Below, in pieces: positions 1 through 6,330 of a stretch of 6,330 nucleotides of DNA (position 1 is the first letter of the stretch; each line of letters starts with the position of its first letter). The position numbers were made by a program, and so were the translations under genes. The notes beneath the pieces were generated by a model. It did no database searches and was not told the DNA's origin. It saw only the letters and a list, made by a program, of their open reading frames with translations. The stretch is from an uncultured Alphaproteobacteria bacterium (GTDB lineage Bacteria; Pseudomonadota; Alphaproteobacteria; CAKMZR01): contig CAKMZR010000093.1 of assembly GCA_929200455.1 (NCBI GenBank), positions 1-6,330 of the forward strand, read 5' to 3'.

Positions 1-1446
1 CAAAACTGGAGCCGAAATCAAGAAACCCTAAATCCTCTTCTCACACCCTCAACCTCCCACAAACCCAAAGGCAAAACATACGCTCTTGTCACACCCCAAT
101 CTTCAGAACAAATCCAACATATCGTCACATTCTGTGCAGAACACAAAATACCCATCACAACCCAAGGCGGCAATACAGGAAGATGCGAAGGCGCCCTTGC
201 CCAACATCCACACGGAATCCTCCTTTCCACCTCCAAACTCAACAATATATGCCATATCGATACAACAGGACAGACCGCCCTTGTCGAAGCCGGCGTCGTT
301 CTCGACACCCTCAACCAAAAACTCAACGACCACAACCTCTTCTTCCCCATCAAACTCGGAGCCTCGGGATCCTGCCAAATCGGCGGCAATATCGCCACAA
401 ACGCCGGCGGCCTTCACGCCCTCAAATATGGATCCACGCGCGCTCTAACCCTCGGAATCGAAGCCGTCATGGCCAATGGCGAACTCTATTCCCATCTCTC
501 CCCCCTCAGAAAAGACAACCGCGGCTACGCCATCAACCAACTCCTCATCGGAAGCGAAGGAACCCTCGGAATCATCACAAAAGCAAACCTAAAATTAGCC
601 TCAAAACCCCTAGAAACCCACACCTATCTCCTAGCCTCGTCTCTCGTCTCATCCCTTCTCACCCTCTTCAACACCCTCATACAAAACCTAGAACCACACA
701 TATGTGCAGCTGAAATCATAAGCTTCAACGCCATAGAACAAGCCAAAGAAGCCTATCCTCATCTCTCCTTTCCCCTACCTCCATCCCCCTGGTATCTCCT
801 CTTAGAAGCCAGCAGCAACACCCCCAATCCTTCCCTTGCCGAAACCATGCAAAAAATCCTCATGGACGCCTTAGAACACCAACTCATCTCCGACGTCATT
901 AAAGCCCAAAATAAAGAACAGCAATCCCGTCTTTGGCAGTGGCGCGAATACATCGTCAGTGCTCCTGCTTTCTTCAAAAACAAGAGACACTTCTTCCGAT
1001 CCGATATCGCCGTACCTATACATCTCCTTCCTCAACTCTTCAAAAAAGTTGAAGCAGAACTTCCCCTGCTCAATCCCGCCTACAAAAGCTATCCCTACGG
1101 ACACATGGGAGACGGAAACATTCATTACAACATCTACACCCCGCAAAACTTGACAACACAGGACTTTCTATCGCAGAATAAACAAGTATCCTCCTTTTTC
1201 CGAGACCTCGTTCTCTCTCTTGGCGGCACCTTTAGTGCAGAACATGGTATCGGATCTCTCAAGATGGAGGATCTGCGTTTAAGTGTAGACCCATGCCATT
1301 GGAACCTTCTCAAAACCATCAAAAAGGCTTTTGACCCTTTCAATATCATGAACCCTCATACCATCATTCCAGAAACTTATATAAACCCAAATCCTTCCAG
1401 AGAAACCTTTGCGAGCGACCAAAAACCAAACCCAACACAACCCTAA
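1..1446 (+). CDS. FAD-binding oxidoreductase, D-2-hydroxyglutarate/D-lactate dehydrogenase family (5' partial)
   Basis: Flavoprotein expected to oxidise a D-2-hydroxyacid to the 2-oxoacid and pass electrons to an acceptor. The reading frame is open from base 1, so the true start lies upstream; 481 residues are visible and probably a few tens are missing. Residues are numbered from the window edge. The N-terminal PCMH-type FAD domain shows GGNTG (56-60), the SGSCQIGGN...TNAGG segment (122-137) and GSEGTLG (184-190). The C-terminal domain shows GHMGDGNIH (367-375), whose two histidines are metal ligands in this family, and SAEHGIG (412-418), then the family's closing NIMNP...IIPE motif. The SCQIGGN version resembles D-2-hydroxyglutarate dehydrogenases more than glycolate oxidase GlcD, but the substrate cannot be fixed from sequence alone. 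About 23 Pro/Asn/Thr-rich residues follow the usual end of the fold. metZ begins 12 bp downstream, suggesting co-transcription. Confidence 0.88.
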   Translation, partial: QNWSRNQETLNPLLTPSTSHKPKGKTYALVTPQSSEQIQHIVTFCAEHKIPITTQGGNTGRCEGALAQHPHGILLSTSKLNNICHIDTTGQTALVEAGVVLDTLNQKLNDHNLFFPIKLGASGSCQIGGNIATNAGGLHALKYGSTRALTLGIEAVMANGELYSHLSPLRKDNRGYAINQLLIGSEGTLGIITKANLKLASKPLETHTYLLASSLVSSLLTLFNTLIQNLEPHICAAEIISFNAIEQAKEAYPHLSFPLPPSPWYLLLEASSNTPNPSLAETMQKILMDALEHQLISDVIKAQNKEQQSRLWQWREYIVSAPAFFKNKRHFFRSDIAVPIHLLPQLFKKVEAELPLLNPAYKSYPYGHMGDGNIHYNIYTPQNLTTQDFLSQNKQVSSFFRDLVLSLGGTFSAEHGIGSLKMEDLRLSVDPCHWNLLKTIKKAFDPFNIMNPHTIIPETYINPNPSRETFASDQKPNPTQP

Positions 1447-1458
1447 AGACTCAAAATC

Positions 1459-2637
1459 ATGACAGAAAATCACCACACACGCACCATGCTCATCCATGAC
1501 TTCTTCGAACGAAGCCAGTTTGAAGAAATGTCAGAACCTATCTATATGACCTCCGGCTATACCTACAAAAATGCAGAAGAAGCAGAAGCAGCTTTCAAAG
1601 GAGAAACAGAACGATACGTCTATGCTCGCTACGGAAATCCCACCAACAGTATCCTAGAAAAACGATTGGCAGAACTCGAAGGTGGGGAAGCCTGTTTCGT
1701 CACCTCATCAGGCATGGCCGCCGTCTTCTCTTCCCTCGCTTGCTGCCTAAAAGCAGGATCTCGTGTCGTCTCATCACGGGCTCTTTTCGGCTCTTGTGAC
1801 TACATCATCCAACACCTCCTTCCCAGATTCGGCGTCGAAACCCTCATGGTCGAAGGCACCCAACTTCACGAATGGGAAAAAGCTCTCTCCAAACCTACAG
1901 ATGTCGTCTTCTTGGAATCTCCATCCAACCCCACCTTGGACATCATCGATATCCCCGCCGTGTGCACACTTGCCCATCAAGCCGGAGCAAGAGTTATCGT
2001 AGACAACGTCTTTGCCAATCCTCTCGTACAAAAACCCCTAAAACTTGGTGCCGATATTGTCACATACTCCACCACAAAACACATGGACGGACAAGGAAAA
2101 ACCCTAGGCGGAGCCATCATCGGATCCCAAAAATATATAAAAGAACTCCTCACGCCCTTCGTCCGAAATACAGGACCCTGCATGAGCCCCTTCGTCGCTT
2201 GGATCCTCATCAAAAGTATAGAAACCCTGCCTCTGAGAAACGACGTCATGTGCCAAAATGCCCTCGCAATCGCCAACCTCCTCGAAGCACATCCTCTCAT
2301 CAAAAAAGTTCTCTACCCCGGGCTTAAATCACACCCGCAACACGCCTTAGCCCTCGCCCAAATGGAAACAGGAGGCAATATCCTCTCCTTCTATATCAAA
2401 GGCGGAAAAGAAAAAGCTTTCGCCCTCATGAACGCCCTCAAAACCTTCACCATTTCCAATAATCATGGCGACTCCAAATCCATCATTACCCATCCCGCCA
2501 CCACAACCCATCAACGTCTTAGCACAGAAGAACGGGCCGCCGTGGGCATTGATGACAGTCTCGTGCGTATCGCTTGTGGCCTCGAACATCAAAACGACCT
2601 TGTCCGCGATCTAGAAAAAAGCCTCGACCTTCTTTAA
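1459..2637 (+). CDS. metZ: O-succinylhomoserine sulfhydrylase, PLP-dependent (MetZ)
   Basis: Cytoplasmic Cys/Met-metabolism PLP enzyme that makes homocysteine from O-succinylhomoserine and sulfide, the direct sulfhydrylation route to methionine. The 392 residues match the usual family length. Visible motifs are YARYGNPT (55-62), which contributes the neighbouring subunit's phosphate-binding Tyr/Arg; SSGMAA (83-88), which contacts the PLP phosphate; Asp182 in VDNVF, which binds the pyridine nitrogen; and the Schiff-base Lys207 in STTKHMDGQG. RALFGSC in place of the LYGGT of cystathionine synthases, together with TKHMDGQGK, favours MetZ over MetB/MetC. O-acetylhomoserine as substrate cannot be excluded. 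The first ATG at 1459 gives the expected short N-terminus; an in-frame ATG at 1486 is possible but less likely. The ribosome site is weak (AAAGA about 10 bases upstream). The 12-bp gap to the upstream oxidoreductase suggests one transcript. Confidence 0.9.
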   Translation: MTENHHTRTMLIHDFFERSQFEEMSEPIYMTSGYTYKNAEEAEAAFKGETERYVYARYGNPTNSILEKRLAELEGGEACFVTSSGMAAVFSSLACCLKAGSRVVSSRALFGSCDYIIQHLLPRFGVETLMVEGTQLHEWEKALSKPTDVVFLESPSNPTLDIIDIPAVCTLAHQAGARVIVDNVFANPLVQKPLKLGADIVTYSTTKHMDGQGKTLGGAIIGSQKYIKELLTPFVRNTGPCMSPFVAWILIKSIETLPLRNDVMCQNALAIANLLEAHPLIKKVLYPGLKSHPQHALALAQMETGGNILSFYIKGGKEKAFALMNALKTFTISNNHGDSKSIITHPATTTHQRLSTEERAAVGIDDSLVRIACGLEHQNDLVRDLEKSLDLL

Positions 2638-2732
2638 ACCCAACGTCCCTTACCCATCCTCCCTTTATTTCCCTCCTAAAAACCTTTATTGTATATCATA
2701 CCTATTCCCTTTCCCCTACCACCAGCTTTACT
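2638..2732 (+). promoter_or_regulatory. metZ-mnmG spacer with a weak candidate promoter
   Basis: This is the only real intergenic gap in the window. It is 95 bp, strongly pyrimidine-rich on the + strand, and contains no hairpin followed by a T-run, so no terminator can be called. TATCAT at 2694-2699 is one mismatch from a sigma-70 -10 box and would give a leader of roughly 27 bases before the mnmG ATG, but no recognisable -35 lies at the right distance. No purine-rich ribosome site precedes the mnmG start. The change of function and the larger gap make this the likeliest place for a new transcription unit, but that is inference. Confidence 0.25.
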
Positions 2733-4640
2733 ATGATAAACCTGTCTGAACCTTTTGATGTCATCGTTGTCGGGGGTGGACATGCCGGGTGCGAAGCCGC
2801 CGCCGTCGCCGCACGCATGGGAGCCCATACCGCCCTCATCACAAAAACTATCGACACCATAGGCGTCATGTCGTGCAACCCCGCCATAGGCGGCATCGGA
2901 AAAGGACATATCGTCTGCGAAATCGACGCCTTCGACGGACTCATGCCCCAAGCTATCGACCGTGCCGGAATCATGTTCTCCGTACTCAATCGAAAAAAAG
3001 GCCCCGCCGTACAAGGACCACGCGCTCAAGCAGACCGAACCCTCTACAAACAAGCCGTCCTCGAACTCCTCAAAGAATACCCAAACCTCTCCATCATCGA
3101 AGGCATCGTCGACGACTGCATCGAACAGACCTCCCACGCAAAAAATGATACAGCCTCCATTAAAGGCGTCATCCTCGAAGACGGACGACACTGCCACGCA
3201 AAAACCGTCGTCATCACCACCGGTACCTTCCTTAGAGGCATGATCTTTCGCGGTGAAGAACGCTACCCCGCAGGAAGAATAGGCGAAAAAGCCGTCACAA
3301 CCCTCGCAAAACGTCTGGAATCATGGGCTCTACCCCTAGGACGACTCAAAACAGGAACACCTCCACGCCTTGACGGACGTACCATAAACTGGAAAGAATG
3401 TGGCGTCCAAAAAGGCGACGAACCCCCAAAACCCTTCTCCAAACACACCTCCCACATCTCAAGAACACAAATCACATGCGGGCTTACCGCCACCAACACA
3501 AACACCCACAAACTTATCCTACAAAACCTTCACCTCTCCGCAGGACACTCAGGCGTCATCAAAGGCACGCCCCCGCGCTATTGTCCCTCCATCGAAGACA
3601 AAGTCCAACGGTTTGCAGACAAAGATCACCACCAAATCTTTCTCGAACCCGAAGGCTATAACACCATAAGCGTCTATCCCAACGGCCTTGCCAATGCCCT
3701 GCCTCTCTCCTTCCAAGAACAGATGATCCAAACCCTCAAAGGCCTCGAAAAAACCAAAATTATCGAAGCCGGCTACGCCATCGAATATGATTACGTCGAC
3801 CCAAGAGCCCTCTTCCCCAGTCTCGCCCTACGAAACAAAAAAGGACTCTTCCTCGCTGGACAAATCAACGGCACCACAGGCTACGAAGAAGCCGCAGGAC
3901 AAGGACTCATTGCCGGCATCAACGCCGTACTCTATGCACGCCAAATGCCCTCCTTCTCCCTCTCACGCACAGAAAGCTATATCGGCGTCATGATAGACGA
4001 CCTCATAAGTACAGGCGTAAGCGAACCCTATCGCGTGCTCACAGCAAGAGCAGAATACAGATTGCTCCTTCGTGCCGACAACGCCGACACCCGACTCTCA
4101 CCCCTTGCCGAACGCTTAGGGTGTCTTGGCAAAAAAAGACAAAATCTATGGCACAAAAGACAAAAACACCTCCGTGAAGCCCAGTCATGGATGACCTCCT
4201 TCTCCCTCTCTCCCCAAGAATGGCAAAAAAGAGGCTTCCACATAAAAAAAGATGGCATCCGACGATCTCCCGATGCCATGTTCGTCCAAGATGACATGAC
4301 TTTCGAACGTCTCGCCCAAGCCTTTCCCGAACACGCATCCCGCATCATGGCGTGGCCTCAAGATGTGCAAGAGACTCTTGCCATCGACTGCCGATACAAA
4401 AGTTATATCTTGAGACAACAAAAAGACGTTCAAGCCTACAAACAAGAAGAAGGAAGACTTCTCCCCCCTTCTTTGGATTATGCCTCCCTAAAAGGACTCT
4501 CCCACGAAGCCTCAGAAAAACTCGCAAAAGCAAGACCCCACAACCTTGCCGCCGCACGTGACCTCGAAGGTGTCACCCCTTCCGCCGTTCTTATCCTGCT
4601 TCGTCACTTACAAAAAACCGAAAAGGACGCCCTTTCTTGA
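2733..4640 (+). CDS. mnmG: tRNA uridine-5-carboxymethylaminomethyl modification enzyme MnmG (GidA)
   Basis: FAD-dependent partner of the GTPase MnmE; together they install the (carboxymethyl)aminomethyl group on C5 of the wobble uridine of certain tRNAs. The 635 residues compare with about 630 in E. coli. Domains in order: Rossmann FAD motif GGGHAG (14-19); Cys48 in SCNPAIGG; GPAVQGPRAQADR (90-102); TGTFLRG (163-169); LKTGTPPR (205-212); Cys284 in PRYCPSIEDK; LAGQINGTTGYEEAAGQG (374-391); and the C-terminal helical domain beginning near YIGVMIDDL (416-424). Both conserved cysteines (Cys47 and Cys277 in E. coli) are present. I chose ATG 2733 because homology begins at FDVIVVGGG; the frame is open further upstream to a TTG at 2574, but that stretch overlaps metZ and looks non-coding. 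No clear Shine-Dalgarno precedes the start. rsmG does not follow; mobB overlaps the stop by 4 bp. Confidence 0.96.
   Translation: MINLSEPFDVIVVGGGHAGCEAAAVAARMGAHTALITKTIDTIGVMSCNPAIGGIGKGHIVCEIDAFDGLMPQAIDRAGIMFSVLNRKKGPAVQGPRAQADRTLYKQAVLELLKEYPNLSIIEGIVDDCIEQTSHAKNDTASIKGVILEDGRHCHAKTVVITTGTFLRGMIFRGEERYPAGRIGEKAVTTLAKRLESWALPLGRLKTGTPPRLDGRTINWKECGVQKGDEPPKPFSKHTSHISRTQITCGLTATNTNTHKLILQNLHLSAGHSGVIKGTPPRYCPSIEDKVQRFADKDHHQIFLEPEGYNTISVYPNGLANALPLSFQEQMIQTLKGLEKTKIIEAGYAIEYDYVDPRALFPSLALRNKKGLFLAGQINGTTGYEEAAGQGLIAGINAVLYARQMPSFSLSRTESYIGVMIDDLISTGVSEPYRVLTARAEYRLLLRADNADTRLSPLAERLGCLGKKRQNLWHKRQKHLREAQSWMTSFSLSPQEWQKRGFHIKKDGIRRSPDAMFVQDDMTFERLAQAFPEHASRIMAWPQDVQETLAIDCRYKSYILRQQKDVQAYKQEEGRLLPPSLDYASLKGLSHEASEKLAKARPHNLAAARDLEGVTPSAVLILLRHLQKTEKDALS
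4623..4627 (+). promoter_or_regulatory. Ribosome binding site for mobB within the mnmG 3' end
   Basis: AAGGA lies 9 bases before the TTG at 4637, inside the last codons of mnmG. It supports the unusual TTG start, since no ATG or GTG lies between this site and the P-loop that opens the MobB fold. Confidence 0.6.
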
Positions 4641-5152
4641 CAACAAAAAATACACAATACATAGGAATCTGTGGCTGGAAAAATAGTGGAAAAACCACAC
4701 TTATCAATCAACTCATCCCCCTCTTTCTTGCCAAAGGAAAAACTGTCGGTGTCATCAAACACACCCATCACTCCGTCTCCCTCGACAAACCTCAGACCGA
4801 CTCCTACCTCTACCGCGAACACGGAGCCTCAACCTCCCTTCTCGTCACCGACAAAGGATGGGCTATGGCTCATACCGCCTCCAAAACTCCGTCTCTTGAA
4901 CAGATGATCGCACTCATGAAGGAACAGATCATCCTCATAGAAGGCTTCAAACAAGAACCGCATCCCAAAATCGAAGTCTATGCAGACAACCAAGACCGCG
5001 AAATAGGAGCTTTGTCTTGGCCTTCCGTCGTCGCTGTCACTTCAGAAAACCGTCCTTCCCTTTTGCCGCCTCATATCCCTTGGTATGAAAGACAGAACCT
5101 TAACAATCTTGTCGCCCTTATTGAAGAGAAAGCCTTCAAAATAAACTCATGA
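4637..5152 (+). CDS. mobB: Molybdopterin-guanine dinucleotide biosynthesis adapter protein MobB
   Basis: Small P-loop GTP-binding protein that assists the late, nucleotide-adding steps of molybdenum cofactor synthesis in the cytoplasm. The 171 residues are typical for MobB. The Walker A loop GWKNSGKTT (13-21) is followed by VIKHTHH (39-45), Asp50, the TDSYLYREHGAS segment (54-65) and LIEGFKQEPHPKIEV (100-114), all family hallmarks. Translation starts at TTG: the start and the mnmG stop share TTGA (4637-4640), and an AAGGA site stands 9 bases upstream. The stop overlaps the moeA start as ATGA (5149-5152). The three genes are therefore probably translationally coupled. Codon choice changes within the last third of the gene, from about base 5000, from C/A-ending to T-ending codons. 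Confidence 0.93.
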   Translation: MTTKNTQYIGICGWKNSGKTTLINQLIPLFLAKGKTVGVIKHTHHSVSLDKPQTDSYLYREHGASTSLLVTDKGWAMAHTASKTPSLEQMIALMKEQIILIEGFKQEPHPKIEVYADNQDREIGALSWPSVVAVTSENRPSLLPPHIPWYERQNLNNLVALIEEKAFKINS

Positions 5153-6330
5153 GTCAGCTTAGCAATCCTCTTCTTTCCGGTTTGTTGCCTTTCGAAAAGG
5201 CTCTTGAAGAACTTGTTTCTCGAGCCCAAATCTCTGAACACACCGTAAGCCTTCCTCTGCACAAAACGTTAGGACATGTTGTGGCTCGGGATGTCGTGGC
5301 TTTGCGGGATGTGCCTCCTTTCCGCAATGCCGCCGTAGATGGCTATGGCTTCTCTTACAAAAATGTCATATCCCAAGAAGGCAACAAAAGACGTTTTCTT
5401 GTCTCTCATACCCTTCTTGCCGGAGACAAAATTCCCCTCCATGATCCCGACAAAGCTCTTGCCATTATGACAGGAGCTTCACTGCCTCCCACCGTGGATA
5501 TGATGGTCATGAAGGAAGACGTCGAAAGAGAGGGCGATGAGGTCATCCTTCCCGAAAAGGGTTTGGAAAAGGGCATGAATGTGCGCGACAGGGGAGAAGA
5601 CATCAAAAAAAATGAAACCCTTCTCAAAAAAGGGGATGTCATAGCCCCTCCTGATGTGGCTTTGTTGGCCTCACAGGGATATACGGACATTGAGATCGTA
5701 AGGCCTCTTCGTGTAGGTCTTCTCTCAACAGGAGGCGAAGTGACAGAATCTGAGCAAGACGATTCTTCTGCTGTCTTTGATGCCAACCGTCCTATGTTGT
5801 CGGTGGCTTTGTCTTTTCTTGGTTTTCATATTGTCGACGGAGGCATTGTGTCTGATCATAGAGAGACTCTTGAACATGCTCTTTTGTCTTTGGCAAAAGA
5901 ATGCGATGTCGTCATCACAACGGGGGGTATGTCTGTGGGCCTGTCTGATCATATTGCTTCTCTTATTGCGGATCATGGTCAAATATTTTTTCATGGTGTC
6001 GCCATGAAGCCTGGTCGTCCTGTAGGATTTGGCAAAATATTTTCCTCATACATTTGTGGTCTTCCCGGCAATCCTGTAGCCGCCTATACGTGTTTCTTGA
6101 CTCTTATTGTGCCTTTTCTTCGTGTTCTTCGTGGTATGTCTTTGTCTCTTAATGTTTCACGTGAAACATTAATCGCCGACTTCGATTATAAAAAACGAAA
6201 AGGTATGAGAGAATTTGTCCGAGTCGCCGTCCATAGAGACAAAAAAGGACAACTCATAGGAAAAAAATATGGACGATCAGGAGCCGCCATGATTTCTTCC
6301 TTGTCACAAGCTTCAGGTTTTGCCATGATT
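5149..6330 (+). CDS. moeA: Molybdopterin molybdenumtransferase MoeA (3' partial)
   Basis: Inserts molybdate into adenylylated molybdopterin to give molybdenum cofactor; cytoplasmic. The frame is open to the window edge: 394 residues are visible against about 400-410 usual, so only a short C-terminus is missing. Motifs in order: PPFRNAAVDGYGF (56-68), AIMTGASLP (105-113), RDRGEDI (146-152), LSTGGE (192-197, commonly LSTGDE), FDANRP (210-215), TTGGMSVGLSDHI (257-269), MKPGRPVGFG (286-295), GLPGNPVAAY (304-313), then the C-terminal beta domain (KKRKGMREFVRV, 348-359). The ATG lies in ATGA overlapping the mobB stop; a purine-rich GAAGAGAAAG sits rather far upstream, so coupling probably drives initiation. 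Residues 335-340 (NVSRET), in the linker before the C-terminal domain, are encoded by a parS palindrome. Up to that point codons end mostly in T/G, unlike every upstream gene; after it the C/A-ending style returns. Confidence 0.94.
   Translation, partial: MSQLSNPLLSGLLPFEKALEELVSRAQISEHTVSLPLHKTLGHVVARDVVALRDVPPFRNAAVDGYGFSYKNVISQEGNKRRFLVSHTLLAGDKIPLHDPDKALAIMTGASLPPTVDMMVMKEDVEREGDEVILPEKGLEKGMNVRDRGEDIKKNETLLKKGDVIAPPDVALLASQGYTDIEIVRPLRVGLLSTGGEVTESEQDDSSAVFDANRPMLSVALSFLGFHIVDGGIVSDHRETLEHALLSLAKECDVVITTGGMSVGLSDHIASLIADHGQIFFHGVAMKPGRPVGFGKIFSSYICGLPGNPVAAYTCFLTLIVPFLRVLRGMSLSLNVSRETLIADFDYKKRKGMREFVRVAVHRDKKGQLIGKKYGRSGAAMISSLSQASGFAMI
6153..6168. other. parS: parS centromere-like ParB-binding site inside moeA
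   Basis: TGTTTCACGTGAAACA is an exact match to the 16-bp chromosomal parS consensus bound by ParB/Spo0J, known from B. subtilis, Caulobacter and many other bacteria. The match is perfectly self-complementary, and the palindrome extends by 4 bases on each side (6149-6172, 24 bp in all). In the moeA frame it encodes part of NVSRETL, in a poorly conserved linker where the coding constraint should be weak. parS sites usually cluster near the origin, often within genes. ParB binding here is inferred; no parA or parB is in the window. Confidence 0.88.

Noticed and set aside
183..713. Arg/Pro-rich 176-codon frame on the + strand
   Set aside because: It lies out of frame inside the FAD-binding oxidoreductase, which shows continuous motifs; the composition is typical of a shifted frame of C-rich DNA.
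2574..2732. N-terminal extension of mnmG from a TTG within metZ
   Set aside because: It overlaps the metZ 3' end and encodes a low-complexity Pro/Ser/Thr stretch with no MnmG homology. The ATG at 2733 gives the normal length and homology starts right after it.
2676..3197. 173-codon open frame on the - strand opposite mnmG
   Set aside because: It is a shadow of the mnmG reading frame: no ribosome site, no recognisable domain, and the + strand protein is unmistakable.
3513..3523. Possible DnaA box (ttatcctac)
   Set aside because: It has three mismatches to TTATCCACA, is a single copy, and lies within mnmG coding sequence.
5725..5994. Antisense frames opposite moeA
   Set aside because: The MoeA protein reads through the whole stretch with family motifs, and the antisense products show nothing recognisable.
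6149..6172. Palindrome as a transcription terminator or operator
   Set aside because: It has no loop and no following T-run, and lies mid-gene; the exact parS match explains it better.

Overview
The window holds five genes, all on the + strand, that are most likely bacterial chromosomal DNA from an alphaproteobacterium. The evidence for that lineage is the style of MnmG (for example its GPAVQGPRAQADR segment) and of the D-2-hydroxyglutarate dehydrogenase-like protein. I cannot name a genus. Hand counts in two stretches give about 47-49% G+C. No mobile element, CRISPR array, tRNA or rRNA is visible.

Layout: (1) 1-1446 is the main part of an FAD-binding oxidoreductase of the D-2-hydroxyglutarate/D-lactate dehydrogenase family, cut at its 5' end by the window. 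(2) 1459-2637 is metZ, a PLP-dependent O-succinylhomoserine sulfhydrylase, 12 bp downstream. (3) 2638-2732 is a 95-bp pyrimidine-rich spacer with at most a weak promoter. (4) 2733-4640 is mnmG (gidA), for wobble-uridine modification of tRNA. (5) 4637-5152 is mobB, starting with TTG inside the mnmG stop codon. (6) 5149-6330 is moeA, starting with ATG inside the mobB stop codon and running off the 3' edge a few residues short of the usual family length.

The first two genes look like one metabolic transcription unit (2-hydroxyacid oxidation, methionine synthesis). mnmG-mobB-moeA look like a second, translationally coupled unit joining tRNA modification to the last steps of molybdenum cofactor synthesis.

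The most notable element lies inside moeA. The 16-bp sequence at 6153-6168 matches the canonical chromosomal parS (ParB-binding) site exactly, within a 24-bp perfect palindrome. Many bacteria carry mnmG next to rsmG-parA-parB near the replication origin. Here the molybdenum cofactor genes follow mnmG directly and the parS site lies in one of them, so the window is probably close to the chromosome origin. Base and codon composition also changes. From the window start to about 5000 the coding strand is strongly C/A-rich. From about 5000 to the parS site it is T/G-rich at third codon positions, and after parS it returns to the C/A style. I did not find a clearly new multi-gene system; the embedded parS and the composition boundaries are what merit a second look.
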